Below, piece by piece: positions 7,243 through 15,630 of a DNA stretch of 17,246 nt (the stretch's first letter is position 1; every line of letters begins with the position of its first letter). A program made the position numbers and the translations under genes. The notes under the pieces were generated by a model. The model did not search any database. It was given only the letters and a program-made list of their open reading frames with translations, and had not been told where the DNA came from. The stretch comes from an uncultured Spirochaetales bacterium (lineage in GTDB: Bacteria; Spirochaetota; Spirochaetia; Sphaerochaetales; Sphaerochaetaceae). The stretch lies in NCBI GenBank assembly GCA_934276485.1, contig CAKQTE010000137.1, forward strand, positions 1 to 17,246, read 5' to 3'.

Positions 7243-8040
7243 TCACTCCTTATCCATGCCCTTTTGACGAGCATATTCAGCAGCACCCAATGCACCCATT
7301 AGCTGAGGGTCGGTCTTTAGCTCTACTACCTTGAGCTTCAATACTTGCTCAATGGCTTTCTTCAAACCTTCGTTCTTTGCGCATCCTCCTGTTAGTGTTA
7401 CGCTATCTGTTGCACCAGCTTTCTTAGCCATAACAAAACATCTCTTTGCAACAGCCATCTCGATTCCTGCAGCAATTTCATCTGTAGGTTTTCCTTCTCC
7501 TACGAGTGTGATTACCTCGGACTCTGCAAATACTGTGCACTGTGCTGTAATTGGAATAACATTCTTTGCCTGTAGTGATAGCTTTGAGAATTCAGATAGA
7601 GATACTTCAAATGCGTTAGCCATAGCTTCAAAGAATCTACCTGTACCGGCAGCACACTTATCGTTCATGGCAAAGTTCTTTACAGTTCCGTCTGTATCGA
7701 TTGCAATACCTTTAACGTCCTGTCCGCCGATATCAATAATTGACTTAACGCTAGGATCTGTTACGTGAACACCCATAGCATGGCAACTGATTTCGGAGAT
7801 GTTCTCATCTGCCTGAGCAACCTTGTTTCTTCCATAACCTGTACCAACTAGATATGCAAGCTTGTCAGGTGTTCCTAGATCCTTAATTGAGGAACAGACT
7901 TCTTCAAGAGCCGCCTTGCTGCTTTCTGCTGCATTTATCTTGCTTCTAATAGTTGTGTGCGCTGCAATCTTTCCATTCTCATCGAGAATAACACACTTTG
8001 TATATGTACTTCCTACGTCACATCCACCGTAATATTTCAT
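7243..8040 (-). CDS. 2-hydroxyacyl-CoA dehydratase activase (HgdC/BcrA/BadF ASKHA ATPase)
   Basis: This 265-residue ASKHA-fold ATPase carries a 4Fe-4S cluster shared between two subunits of the homodimer. ATP hydrolysis drives transfer of one low-potential electron to the partner enzyme. The nucleotide-fold motifs are GGCDVGSTYTK at 5-15, DIGGQD at 103-108 and LTGGCAKNEG in the C-terminal third. Cys129 (in NDKCAAGTGRF) and Cys168 (in AQCTVFAESE) are the two cluster cysteines of the family. The length is typical (255-270). GGAGG lies 7-9 bp upstream of ATG 8040. It lies 18 bp after the dehydratase-like subunit gene. Being oxygen-sensitive as a family, it implies anaerobic expression. The identity is firm, but the reaction it powers here is not. 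Confidence 0.95.
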   Translation of the reverse strand: MKYYGGCDVGSTYTKCVILDENGKIAAHTTIRSKINAAESSKAALEEVCSSIKDLGTPDKLAYLVGTGYGRNKVAQADENISEISCHAMGVHVTDPSVKSIIDIGGQDVKGIAIDTDGTVKNFAMNDKCAAGTGRFFEAMANAFEVSLSEFSKLSLQAKNVIPITAQCTVFAESEVITLVGEGKPTDEIAAGIEMAVAKRCFVMAKKAGATDSVTLTGGCAKNEGLKKAIEQVLKLKVVELKTDPQLMGALGAAEYARQKGMDKE

Positions 8041-8058
8041 GGTTCTTCCTCCCTAAAT

Positions 8059-9618
8059 TTACCAAGTAAGCTCATCATCGTAATCGACTAGAGTTGGATC
8101 CAAAGGCTCTGCTCTGAATACTGTTGTCATATAGCGATTGACTCTATCGCGCATTGCCTTTCTGGATACTGTTCTAGGATCCATCAAGTCATGCTCAACC
8201 CAAATCAAATGGATTCCTCTCTCACGAGCTTGATCTTCAAATAGACCTTGCAAGCCTGCAAAGTTCTTGCATGATACATGGTTGTACATGAATACGATAT
8301 TTGCATCGAACTTCTCGCACATCTTCCAGCACTCATCGAGAGCGTTGATATAGCCACCATTTGAATGGCTTCTCATTGTCATTCTCTCGTAGCCCTTAGC
8401 CATATCAACAAGAACCTTCTTCTTGTCATGCTCATCGTAAAAATGGTAGCTAAGCATACATTCCATATCTACAACAGTCTTGATACCCCAGCAGTTCTGT
8501 GCCCAATATGTAAAGTTTGAGTAGTAGTGTGCAGGACATGACCATACGATAGCTCTGTACTTTGGCTTGATATCATGCTTCTTGTCATGTTCATAACCCT
8601 TTTGCATCAACTTGCATGTCTTTGCATCAAGCTTGCTCAATCTTGGGTCCAATGCTGATGCAATCTGCATCTCATACTCTCTGTGTAGTGCAAGAGCTGC
8701 TCCTCCAATCTGAGGATATGGAGTACAGTTGACATCCCACTTTTCGAGCATGTACTTTGTCTCTGTGTTATAGCGCTTTACACCCTTGAAGAATGAATCC
8801 CAATCGAATTTGACATCAAATTGCTTTTCAATGAACTCCACTGCACCCCATAGATTCTTTACTGCATAGTCCTGAACCTCCGGCTCATTGAAGCGCTGAG
8901 GAGGTGCAATTGTGTAAGAAGGAAGCTTGAAGTAACGTTCTGAGTACATATTTGTTGCAACTGATCCATCACATGGCATTGTGGAGCCAATGTAAGCAGA
9001 GGCTATTCTTGGATAGTCATCTACAACACAGCATCCTGCTTCTGCTGAAGGAAGAGGACAAACATCAGGCGCAAGTCCAAAGTGCTCGATAGCATCGATG
9101 TAATACATGTTGGCTTGCTGGTCGACCTCTCCTGCAACGAAGATAGGGATCATCTGAATCAATATTCCCTTAAGCGTTGGGAATCCATTCATGATCTGGA
9201 TAGGCATCATCTCGTCAAAGATGATTGTCTTTGCCCTAAGCTTAGCAGCACGCTTTGACTTTCCATTCAGGTTCTCATCACGCTCTAGCATCTCCTTGAT
9301 CATGCGTGCAGAGTTCTGCAAGATTGCATTGAATTGCTGATGGACATATCTTAGCTCATAGCCACGCATTCCAATTGTATGACGATCTACGAATGCTGGA
9401 GTTGAAAGATAGGTTACCATCCATCTATAACGCTTAAGTGCCTTAAAGAGCTGTGGAAGAACAGGAGCAAATGTCTTTCCAAGCATTCCCAATAGCTTTA
9501 GCCATTGGAAATAATCATACATAGTATCCTTAAAGCCTTTCCATTCACGTCTTTTGGTACAACGCAATTCGCTACTATAAAGATTTCCAAGTCCTTTACC
9601 TGTTTTTGGATTATACAT
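8059..9618 (-). CDS. 2-hydroxyacyl-CoA dehydratase/benzoyl-CoA reductase-like large subunit
   Basis: This 519-residue protein is of the HgdA/HgdB/BcrB/BcrC superfamily, which holds Fe-S clusters and accepts ATP-activated electrons. Candidate ligands are Cys187 (DVCPLPSAEAGCC), Cys216 (STMPCDGS, the equivalent of the family's CD motif) and Cys450 (NHVSCKNF). The first cysteine of the usual three (the YxC-xxxPxE position) seems to be missing. The protein is longer than typical subunits (380-430), with about 120 extra residues at the N-terminus. ATG 9618 is chosen over GTG 9639 because AAGGAG stands 7 nt ahead of it. This ATG overlaps the 3' end of the smaller-subunit gene by 8 bp. It probably forms a heterodimer with that protein. 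The product could be a dehydratase, a ring or double-bond reductase, or a double-cubane-type protein. Confidence 0.85.
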   Translation of the reverse strand: MYNPKTGKGLGNLYSSELRCTKRREWKGFKDTMYDYFQWLKLLGMLGKTFAPVLPQLFKALKRYRWMVTYLSTPAFVDRHTIGMRGYELRYVHQQFNAILQNSARMIKEMLERDENLNGKSKRAAKLRAKTIIFDEMMPIQIMNGFPTLKGILIQMIPIFVAGEVDQQANMYYIDAIEHFGLAPDVCPLPSAEAGCCVVDDYPRIASAYIGSTMPCDGSVATNMYSERYFKLPSYTIAPPQRFNEPEVQDYAVKNLWGAVEFIEKQFDVKFDWDSFFKGVKRYNTETKYMLEKWDVNCTPYPQIGGAALALHREYEMQIASALDPRLSKLDAKTCKLMQKGYEHDKKHDIKPKYRAIVWSCPAHYYSNFTYWAQNCWGIKTVVDMECMLSYHFYDEHDKKKVLVDMAKGYERMTMRSHSNGGYINALDECWKMCEKFDANIVFMYNHVSCKNFAGLQGLFEDQARERGIHLIWVEHDLMDPRTVSRKAMRDRVNRYMTTVFRAEPLDPTLVDYDDELTW

Positions 9619-10828
9619 TCCTGCTCTCCTTTCTTTCACGGATCTTCTTGATCTCCAATCGTTCTACGAAAGCCTGGATTCTTGTTCTTAGCTGTCCACT
9701 AGTTCTAGACATATAAGGTCTATCGATAGAGAGTGTTGGAATATGGTATTCCTCCTCCATAATGTGGGAAGCAAGAGCTCTTTCGTATGACCAATATGTA
9801 CAGAACTTCATCTGCTCATAGATAATTCCGTCTGCGTGGTATTCCTTATATAAGCGCTCAGATGTGTCCAGTCGGTATTGAACCTTATGTGGCTCAACGT
9901 GGCGAACACATAGAGTTGTCCTTAGGTAGTCCCTGACAATCTGTCTTACATAATCTTCACCACTTGTCTCATCAAGCTTGATTTCCTGTCTGCCAGGAAT
10001 TGAGCCATAGCAAAAGCGATCTGCAACTACCATTGCACCACTGTCCTCAATTAGAGCAATCAAATCTGGATCATCGATCTCAGAGCCTACGACTACGACT
10101 CTTGTTCTGAATCTGGACTTTGGATCTGGTTCTCTTGTCTTTAGCTCTTCTGCAGTCTCTCTTAGGTAAGGAAGGATCAAATGCTTAGGACAGACATAGG
10201 ACACGAGTGTGATGATATGGAACTCATAGCCTGTGATCCTTGGATTCAATTCCTTTCTATAGTCACCGATCTCAGTAATGAGTCTACATACCTCGTTGTG
10301 CTCATCGACAGCTTTCTTGATCGATTCCTGGGATATGTCTATTCCGTAGTTCTTCTCTAGTGGTCTAAGAACCTTTCTGTATACCTGTTCAGTAACGTGA
10401 GTAACAGCATCCTCATTGTCATGGCAAGGAGAGTCCAGGTTGCACCAGAAGAATGTATCTTTCTTCTCCGGATCTGCGCATCCATTGAGTTCCATGTTCT
10501 CCATGCTTCTGTTCATGCATTCGCATACATCAACGCCTGCCATTGCATCTAGAAACTTATATCCACCTTCAAGAGCTCTCTCAAGAAGAGCACGTGCATA
10601 TTCACATAGAGCATTGGACATATAATATGTAGCAATATCCATAGAGCCTGTTCTAGGAGCTCTGAGACGAACAGAGAAAGCCCTGTCGAGATTCAAGAGA
10701 ACCTCTGGCATATGGTAGCAAGTATATCCAACTGCAACCCCGCCTTCGTCCTTTGCCTGTCTAACAAGCTCATTGTTAGCTTCCTGCAACAGGTTTTCAA
10801 AGTATATAAGATGTTTTAGATCTTTCAT
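9611..10828 (-). CDS. 2-hydroxyacyl-CoA dehydratase/benzoyl-CoA reductase-like small subunit (HgdB-like)
   Basis: This 405-residue partner subunit keeps the canonical cysteine pattern of the family: Cys37 in GYTCYHMPEVL, Cys75 in NALCEYAR, and Cys102 or Cys104 in VDVCECMNRS. The characteristic C-terminal block is also present (MKFCTYWSYERAL near 340-352, then IPTLSIDRPY and SGQLRTRIQAFVERL near 363-391). Additional cysteines at 117, 129 and 135 are unusual and could serve a larger cluster. AAGGA stands 7 nt before ATG 10828, and the gap to the CooC-like gene is 15 bp. Together with the 519-residue subunit and the activase it makes a complete two-component, ATP-driven reductase/dehydratase. 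The family is recognised with confidence; the substrate is not. Confidence 0.9.
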   Translation of the reverse strand: MKDLKHLIYFENLLQEANNELVRQAKDEGGVAVGYTCYHMPEVLLNLDRAFSVRLRAPRTGSMDIATYYMSNALCEYARALLERALEGGYKFLDAMAGVDVCECMNRSMENMELNGCADPEKKDTFFWCNLDSPCHDNEDAVTHVTEQVYRKVLRPLEKNYGIDISQESIKKAVDEHNEVCRLITEIGDYRKELNPRITGYEFHIITLVSYVCPKHLILPYLRETAEELKTREPDPKSRFRTRVVVVGSEIDDPDLIALIEDSGAMVVADRFCYGSIPGRQEIKLDETSGEDYVRQIVRDYLRTTLCVRHVEPHKVQYRLDTSERLYKEYHADGIIYEQMKFCTYWSYERALASHIMEEEYHIPTLSIDRPYMSRTSGQLRTRIQAFVERLEIKKIRERKESRNV

Positions 10829-10843
10829 GTTTATTCCTTATCT

Positions 10844-11602
10844 TTATTCAATTCCAAGCTCCGATAGAGCGTGTCTTACACCTTGAGCAAGCTTACAATC
10901 ATCAGGAAGATCCATTACTGTCTTTCCTTGAACATCAGCAAGAGCAAGCTCTGGGTCATCTGGGATGTATGCAAGTACATCGACATCTCCTAAATCCAGG
11001 TATTGCTTCAAGTTATCATCATTGAATCTATTGATGATTGCACCACACTTTTGGTACATGGTTAGCTCTTGAGCTACATCCTTGATAGTCTGGATTACCT
11101 TCATTCCTCGCTTACATGGATCTGTTACAAGGATCAGATGTGTAACTTTCTCCATAACACGTCTGTTGATCTGCTCAACCCCTGCCTCTCCATCGATTAC
11201 GACATAGTCAAAGCTCTCACTCCAAGCGCTGATGATCTCTCTTAGATAGCTATTTACAGAGCAATAACAGCCAGAAGCCTCAGGTCTTCCAATAGCAAGA
11301 AACGCAAAGCCTTCCTTTTCAACCATTGCATCTAGAAGTCGATATCGAGACTCGCCTAAAAGCTCAATGGCTCTCTTCTTTTCTGTGTCGCCCTCTCCTG
11401 CGGCAACGATTTCCTTCCTGATATCATCAACAGTGATCGATACCGATACTCCCAAGCTTGTTTCCAAGCCAATTGCTGGGTCTGCATCAATTGCAAGAAT
11501 TCTCTTATCTGGATGATCCTTGACAAGCTGACGAACGATCATTGCAGAGATACTTGTCTTGCCAACGCCTCCCTTTCCCGCAACTGCAATTATTGCTTCC
11601 AT
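10844..11602 (-). CDS. CooC/AcsF-type nickel-insertion P-loop ATPase
   Basis: This 252-residue SIMIBI-class ATPase has the deviant Walker A GKGGVGKT at 9-16, the IDADPAIGL switch motif at 38-46, and the CxC motif Cys112-x-Cys114 (SGCYCSVNS). That CxC motif is the dimer-bridging metal site of CooC proteins, which mature the Ni-Fe-S clusters of CO dehydrogenase and acetyl-CoA synthase. VVIDGEAG near 134-141 is the Walker B equivalent. AGGAGGAG lies 4 nt before ATG 11602. It sits second in the operon, 14 bp after TetR. No CODH gene is seen in this window, so its client may be the ACS-like protein, the Fe-S reductase, or an enzyme encoded elsewhere. MinD/ParA-like members are less likely because of the CxC motif. 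Confidence 0.85.
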   Translation of the reverse strand: MEAIIAVAGKGGVGKTSISAMIVRQLVKDHPDKRILAIDADPAIGLETSLGVSVSITVDDIRKEIVAAGEGDTEKKRAIELLGESRYRLLDAMVEKEGFAFLAIGRPEASGCYCSVNSYLREIISAWSESFDYVVIDGEAGVEQINRRVMEKVTHLILVTDPCKRGMKVIQTIKDVAQELTMYQKCGAIINRFNDDNLKQYLDLGDVDVLAYIPDDPELALADVQGKTVMDLPDDCKLAQGVRHALSELGIE

Positions 11603-11616
11603 TACACTCCTCCTAT

Positions 11617-12249
11617 TTAGACTCTTGCTTCAAAAGCAGCTATCAGCATTGCACATAAGTGTTGCATTCTCTTCTTTGGATCCTCAACACTATCTTCATA
11701 TACGGCACCTAGAAGGTGTCGTTGCATAAGACCAAGAATTGAGTCATATGCAAGGTAATATACCTGTTCTGCATCTATATTTTTCGAAACAGAACCATCT
11801 TCAAGTCCTGTTCTAATTGCACGCGCAAGTGGTGTATCGGATTTAAATGATCCAGGGGGTCTATCTTTCATCGCAACAACTACTCCAGAGTGCTTCAATG
11901 CCATCTCTGCTCCCAAGATAAAACGAACAACATCAGGGCTTTTGATAAATAGCGATGAATAGTACTCAAGCATGATCTTTATTTGATCTATACCTTTGAG
12001 GCCACTATAGCTTGAATCCGATACCAAAGCCTCAACATCTTCTCTCAATCTGGACCATAACAAGAAAGATGTACGCAAAATTAGATCAACTCGAGATGGG
12101 AAGTATCTATAGATGGACCTCTCTGTCAAACCACTCTTTAGGGCTATGTCCTTGGTGGTTACAGAATCTATTCCATTTTTTAAGAACAGATCCAATGCAA
12201 CCGATGTGACAAGAGCAATGTTCTCATCCCTTTTTTCTTCCATTGTCAT
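11617..12249 (-). CDS. TetR/AcrR family transcriptional regulator
   Basis: This 210-residue TetR-family protein has an N-terminal helix-turn-helix at about residues 14-55 (TKDIALKSGLTERSIYRYFP). The C-terminal ligand-binding domain is all-helical and too divergent to predict an effector. It is the first gene of the operon, 14 bp from the CooC-like gene. A perfect palindrome at 12264-12284 lies 15 bp upstream of its ATG, which fits negative autoregulation of the whole transcript, with release by the pathway substrate or product. A second in-frame ATG exists at 12243. The purine stretch GGGGGTG before ATG 12249 supports the longer form. Confidence 0.92.
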   Translation of the reverse strand: MTMEEKRDENIALVTSVALDLFLKNGIDSVTTKDIALKSGLTERSIYRYFPSRVDLILRTSFLLWSRLREDVEALVSDSSYSGLKGIDQIKIMLEYYSSLFIKSPDVVRFILGAEMALKHSGVVVAMKDRPPGSFKSDTPLARAIRTGLEDGSVSKNIDAEQVYYLAYDSILGLMQRHLLGAVYEDSVEDPKKRMQHLCAMLIAAFEARV

Positions 12250-12263
12250 GGATACACCCCCAG

Positions 12264-12284
12264 TCTGTCAGTCGGACTGACAGA
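12264..12284. promoter_or_regulatory. Perfect 21-bp palindrome, likely TetR operator
   Basis: The arms TCTGTCAGTC and GACTGACAGA are exact reverse complements around a single central G. Size and symmetry match TetR-family operators. It lies between the proposed promoter and the regulator's own start codon, so binding would block the operon. Confidence 0.8.
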
Positions 12285-12293
12285 TACGGATTT

Positions 12294-12322
12294 AGCTTAT
12301 TAGAGATTCTGACATTTAGCAA
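12294..12322 (-). promoter_or_regulatory. Tentative promoter of the TetR-led operon
   Basis: On the minus strand TTGCTA (12317-12322) and TAAGCT (12294-12299) are 17 bp apart, matching consensus at 4/6 and 3/6. The start point would fall just before or in the palindrome at 12264-12284. The match is weak; its position is the main support. Confidence 0.35.
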
Positions 12323-12362
12323 GGAAAATAAGTAGTTTTATATCGATATATTTACACCTTTT

Positions 12363-12424
12363 GGAAAAATAACAAAAAATAGCTAAAACTATCGGAAAAA
12401 ATAACATAATAAGCTAAAAATACC
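12363..12424. repeat. Imperfect tandem duplication of about 31 bp upstream of ATPase copy B
   Basis: Copies at 12363-12393 and 12394-12424 share GGAAAAA(A)TAACA, then AGCTAAAA and a TA-C end, with small indels. It is very A-rich and lies 55 bp before the + strand ATPase start. The remaining intergenic sequence (12285-12479) shows no gene. It could be an UP-element-like or regulator region, or simple low-complexity drift. Confidence 0.4.
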
Positions 12425-12479
12425 ATACATAAATGACAAATGCATATTACAATATGATTGTCATTAAAGGAAAAGTCAG

Positions 12480-13850
12480 ATGCTATACAGAAAAATAGAG
12501 AAAGAGATTCAAAAGTGGATTACAAATGATCGAAAAGCATTGCTTATCGATGGAGCTCGACAAGTAGGAAAAACATACATAATACGAAAGGCTTTAGAAG
12601 ATGCAAATTGTGAATACATTGAATTCAATCTTCTCGAACAACCTATGCTAGTTGATCTGCTTAATCAAAGTGATACTGTCAGCGATATGATCACTAATCT
12701 TTCTTTATTCACAGATAAGCATTTTCATAAAGGAAAGACATTTCTGTTTTTCGATGAGATTCAGGAGTACAAAGAACTTGCAACCAGGGTTAAGTTCTGG
12801 GTTGACGAAGGCTCATTTAGGTATATATTCAGTGGCTCATTGCTTGGAGTTGAACTGAAAAACATAAAATCTGCCCCTGTTGGATATTTGAAGACTCTCA
12901 CTATGTATCCATTGGATTTTGAAGAGTTCCTGCAAATCTATAATTTCTCAGATGATCTAAAAGAATCCCTTCATCACTCTTTTGTTGAAAGAACAGCCGT
13001 AAATGACGCTATTCATAAACGCATGATGCAGATATTCAATATGTACCTGAATGTGGGAGGCATGCCCGCAGCAGTAGACAAATTCAAGGAAACAAAGAAT
13101 CTAGAGGATGTCATAAGTGAGCATGAAAACATTGTAGTTCAATACAAAAAGGACTTCACTAGATATGAAACAGAAGACAAGAAAACATATTTGACAAAGA
13201 TTTATGACCTAATTCCAGCAGAGCTGAATTCCAGCAACAAGCGATTTAATTTTGCAGATATAAAAAAAGGGCTTCAATATTCTCGCAGTGAAGACAATTT
13301 CATATGGCTTGCAAATGCAGGCGTTGCCCTTCCTGTATATAACATTACAGAGCCTTCTATTCCTCTCATGCTCAATGAGAAAAGTAGTCTATTCAAATTG
13401 TTTTTATCTGATGTTGGGATCTTAACAACCATGTATGGCAAAGCTACTAAGATGAAACTTTTAGTGGATACAGAGGACATTAACAATGGTGCATTATATG
13501 AGAATGTCGTTGCTCAAGAACTGAAGGCTCATGGATTCAAGCTATATTATTACAACAGTAAACGATTTGGCGAGTTGGATTTTGTCATTGAATACAATGG
13601 ACGGGTATTGCCAATAGAAGTCAAAAGCGGCAAGAGCTACCAACGTCACTCTGCTCTAAGCAATATTTTAAAGATATCAAACTACTCGATCAAAGAAGCA
13701 TTTGTTTTTACAAATTTCAATGTAGAAGTCAAAGATAACATCGTATATTACCCTATTTATATGACAATGTTTCTGAATGATAAGATAGAATTTCCAACAA
13801 TTGAACTGGACGACTTAAGCTCTGAAAATACTAAAATTCATGAAATGTGA
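12480..13850 (+). CDS. AAA+ ATPase with DUF4143 and PD-(D/E)XK-like C-terminus (copy B)
   Basis: This 456-residue AAA_14/DUF4143 protein has Walker A GARQVGKT at 25-32, Walker B FLFFDE at 88-93 and the sensor FSGSLLGVE near 120. The middle DUF4143 region includes DLIPAELNSSNKR and LFKLFLSDVGIL. At the C-terminus, GELDFVIEY and LPIEVKSG place Asp367, Glu380 and Lys382 as in PD-(D/E)XK nucleases, so a nuclease-like fold is likely even if activity is unproven. AAAGGA lies about 8 nt before ATG 12480. It is the only long + strand gene here, divergent from the TetR operon and convergent with the antiporter. It is closely paralogous to copy C at 15692-17046 and far from copy A. Confidence 0.9.
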   Translation: MLYRKIEKEIQKWITNDRKALLIDGARQVGKTYIIRKALEDANCEYIEFNLLEQPMLVDLLNQSDTVSDMITNLSLFTDKHFHKGKTFLFFDEIQEYKELATRVKFWVDEGSFRYIFSGSLLGVELKNIKSAPVGYLKTLTMYPLDFEEFLQIYNFSDDLKESLHHSFVERTAVNDAIHKRMMQIFNMYLNVGGMPAAVDKFKETKNLEDVISEHENIVVQYKKDFTRYETEDKKTYLTKIYDLIPAELNSSNKRFNFADIKKGLQYSRSEDNFIWLANAGVALPVYNITEPSIPLMLNEKSSLFKLFLSDVGILTTMYGKATKMKLLVDTEDINNGALYENVVAQELKAHGFKLYYYNSKRFGELDFVIEYNGRVLPIEVKSGKSYQRHSALSNILKISNYSIKEAFVFTNFNVEVKDNIVYYPIYMTMFLNDKIEFPTIELDDLSSENTKIHEM

Positions 13851-13851
13851 A

Positions 13852-13898
13852 AAAAAGAAACTCCCCATGTCTGACTTAGAATAGCCATTCATGGGGGA
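13852..13898 (-). terminator. Terminator of the antiporter gene, possibly bidirectional
   Basis: CCCCATG (13863-13869) and CATGGGG (13890-13896) form a stem with a 20-nt loop. On the minus strand it is followed by AGTTTCTTTTTTT, a good U-tract, just past the antiporter stop. On the + strand it follows copy B of the ATPase, where the T-run (13912-13917) is farther away. Confidence 0.65.
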
Positions 13899-13921
13899 TA
13901 TATCATAAGGTGTTTTTGTTA

Positions 13922-15562
13922 TTACTTCTTCTTTCTGAAGGATGTTCCATCACCCAAAAGACGAGGAAGTGTTGAAAGAGCAATTACAAATACTATCAAG
14001 CTACTGATCCATGCAAATACAGGACTAAGAGTGAATCCTCCAACAATGAAACCAACGCCAGCACATACTGCAACTGTCACTGCATATGGAAGCTGTGTTG
14101 CAACATGTTCAAGATGTGGGCATCCAGCACCAGTTGAGGAAAGGATAGTAGTATCACTTATAGGAGATGCATGATCTCCAAATACAGCGCCTCCAAGAAC
14201 TGCACTTACGCAAATCAATGTAGCATTCAAAAGTTCATCAGGGTTCATTCCCCTTGCACGTCCTAGCCCAATTGCAATTGGCATAACAATTGGAATCATG
14301 ATAGCAAATGTTCCCCAGCTAGTACCTGTTGCGAATGCAATAAGAGCAGAAAGAACAAATACGATGATAGGAACAAGCTGCAAAGGAAAGCCTCCACCTA
14401 CTACTATCTCAGATAGGTAGGATGCAAGCCCCAAGCCTCCATCTGCAGGAGATGACTTGATGATAGTTCCAATAGACCATGCCATAACAAGAATAATGAG
14501 AGCGGGAACCATTGACTTAATGCCACTGATAAGAGCATCACTTGCTTCCTTGATAGTAAATAGTCTTCTGCAAATATAGTATAGATATGAGATGGTTGTT
14601 GTGATAATTACAGCATACCAAAGAGCCATTGAAGCATCAGTGTTATTGAATGCTTCACCAATTGTCATTGAGTTCATAGCTCCCTTAATAGTGAAAATGT
14701 TCTTTCCATCAACAGCTGAAATCCAAGTTGTAAGAGGGAACATTATAACTGCTACAATGATCAATACAATGATAGGAAATAGCATATCGAAAGGCTTAAC
14801 CTTGTCCATCTTTGGGGTGAATTCAAGGCCAACTTCACCTGGGGCATCTCCATATCCTTGGTTAAATAGCTTTCCTTCCTTAGCAAGCTCTGTACTCTTC
14901 TTCATTGGACCATAGTCCTTTCCAATGAAAATCATTACCAGAACCATAATAAGTGTCAAAATTGCATAGATATTATATGGAACAGCTTTCATGAAGAATG
15001 AGAACTCACTGATTCCAAAGGACTCAAATCCATCAGAGCCCTTTACAATGGACATAACAGTAATAACCCAGCTTGAAATTGGAACAAGGATACATACAGG
15101 AGCTGCTGTAGAATCGAGAATATATGCAAGCTTTGCTCTAGGGATTCTGTTCTTGTCCGTGATAGGTCTCATTACAGTTCCTACTGCTAGAGAGTTGAAA
15201 TAGTCATCGATGAAGATAATGAGACCACAGAACCAAGCCATCAACAATGTTGTCTTTGGACTATTTAATTTCTTTGATGCCCAGCGACCAAATGCAGAAG
15301 CTGCTCCTGTTCGTGAAAGCATTCCCACCAGTCCTCCTAGAAGAGCACAAAAGAGGAAGATCCTGATGTTCCATCCATCTGAAAGAACTGAAGCCAATAG
15401 GTCTGTGAGATTCATGATAGCAACAAATGGATTGCCGCCTGCAAGAATCAAAGCTCCTGATAGAATACCAAGAAATAAAGAAACAATTACATCCTTTGTA
15501 ATAAATGCAAGTGTAATGGTCAGAATAGGAGGCAAAAGTCCCCATGCACCGAAGTTTTCCAT
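13922..15562 (-). CDS. NhaC family Na+/H+ antiporter
   Basis: This 546-residue membrane protein has the Na_H_antiporter/NhaC fold, which exchanges Na+ (or another small ion or organic anion) for H+ at the cytoplasmic membrane. About eleven to twelve hydrophobic segments are visible. Family motifs include IIFIDDYFNSL near 130, DSTAAPVCILVPISSW near 165, FATGTSWGTFAIMIPIVMPI and GAVFGDHASPISDTTILSS in the C-terminal half. The proteins of this group also include malate/lactate antiporters, so the substrate is not settled. ATG 15562 is preferred over GTG 15592 because AGAGG precedes it (10 nt spacing) and the hydrophobic N-terminus begins there. It is monocistronic, with nested inverted repeats upstream and a hairpin terminator downstream. 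Confidence 0.9.
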   Translation of the reverse strand: MENFGAWGLLPPILTITLAFITKDVIVSLFLGILSGALILAGGNPFVAIMNLTDLLASVLSDGWNIRIFLFCALLGGLVGMLSRTGAASAFGRWASKKLNSPKTTLLMAWFCGLIIFIDDYFNSLAVGTVMRPITDKNRIPRAKLAYILDSTAAPVCILVPISSWVITVMSIVKGSDGFESFGISEFSFFMKAVPYNIYAILTLIMVLVMIFIGKDYGPMKKSTELAKEGKLFNQGYGDAPGEVGLEFTPKMDKVKPFDMLFPIIVLIIVAVIMFPLTTWISAVDGKNIFTIKGAMNSMTIGEAFNNTDASMALWYAVIITTTISYLYYICRRLFTIKEASDALISGIKSMVPALIILVMAWSIGTIIKSSPADGGLGLASYLSEIVVGGGFPLQLVPIIVFVLSALIAFATGTSWGTFAIMIPIVMPIAIGLGRARGMNPDELLNATLICVSAVLGGAVFGDHASPISDTTILSSTGAGCPHLEHVATQLPYAVTVAVCAGVGFIVGGFTLSPVFAWISSLIVFVIALSTLPRLLGDGTSFRKKK

Positions 15563-15630
15563 AACAAAAATACCTCTTAATTTTAAAAGCACTTTACGAT
15601 AACAAGAAAGCTCAATTAATGCTAGACTTT

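Noticed and set aside
7331..7768. 145-residue + strand ORF
   Set aside because: It lies wholly antisense to the activase gene, whose family motifs are unmistakable; it is a by-product of that gene's codon use.
7243..10828. Assignment as the classical hgdCAB or fldIBC hydroxyacyl-CoA dehydratase
   Set aside because: There is no CoA-transferase or hydroxyacid dehydrogenase, the large subunit is unusually long and its cysteine pattern deviates, so a specific gene symbol would be unsafe.
12339..12350. 12-bp palindrome TATATCGATATA
   Set aside because: It is a short AT-rich palindrome in an AT-rich spacer and is not placed on a clear promoter; expected by chance.
12433..12458. Promoter ATGACA...TATGAT for ATPase copy B
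   Set aside because: The spacing is only 14 bp and no better -35 box is visible.
15210..15602. 130-residue + strand ORF
   Set aside because: It is antisense to the start of the NhaC antiporter and has no RBS or family features.
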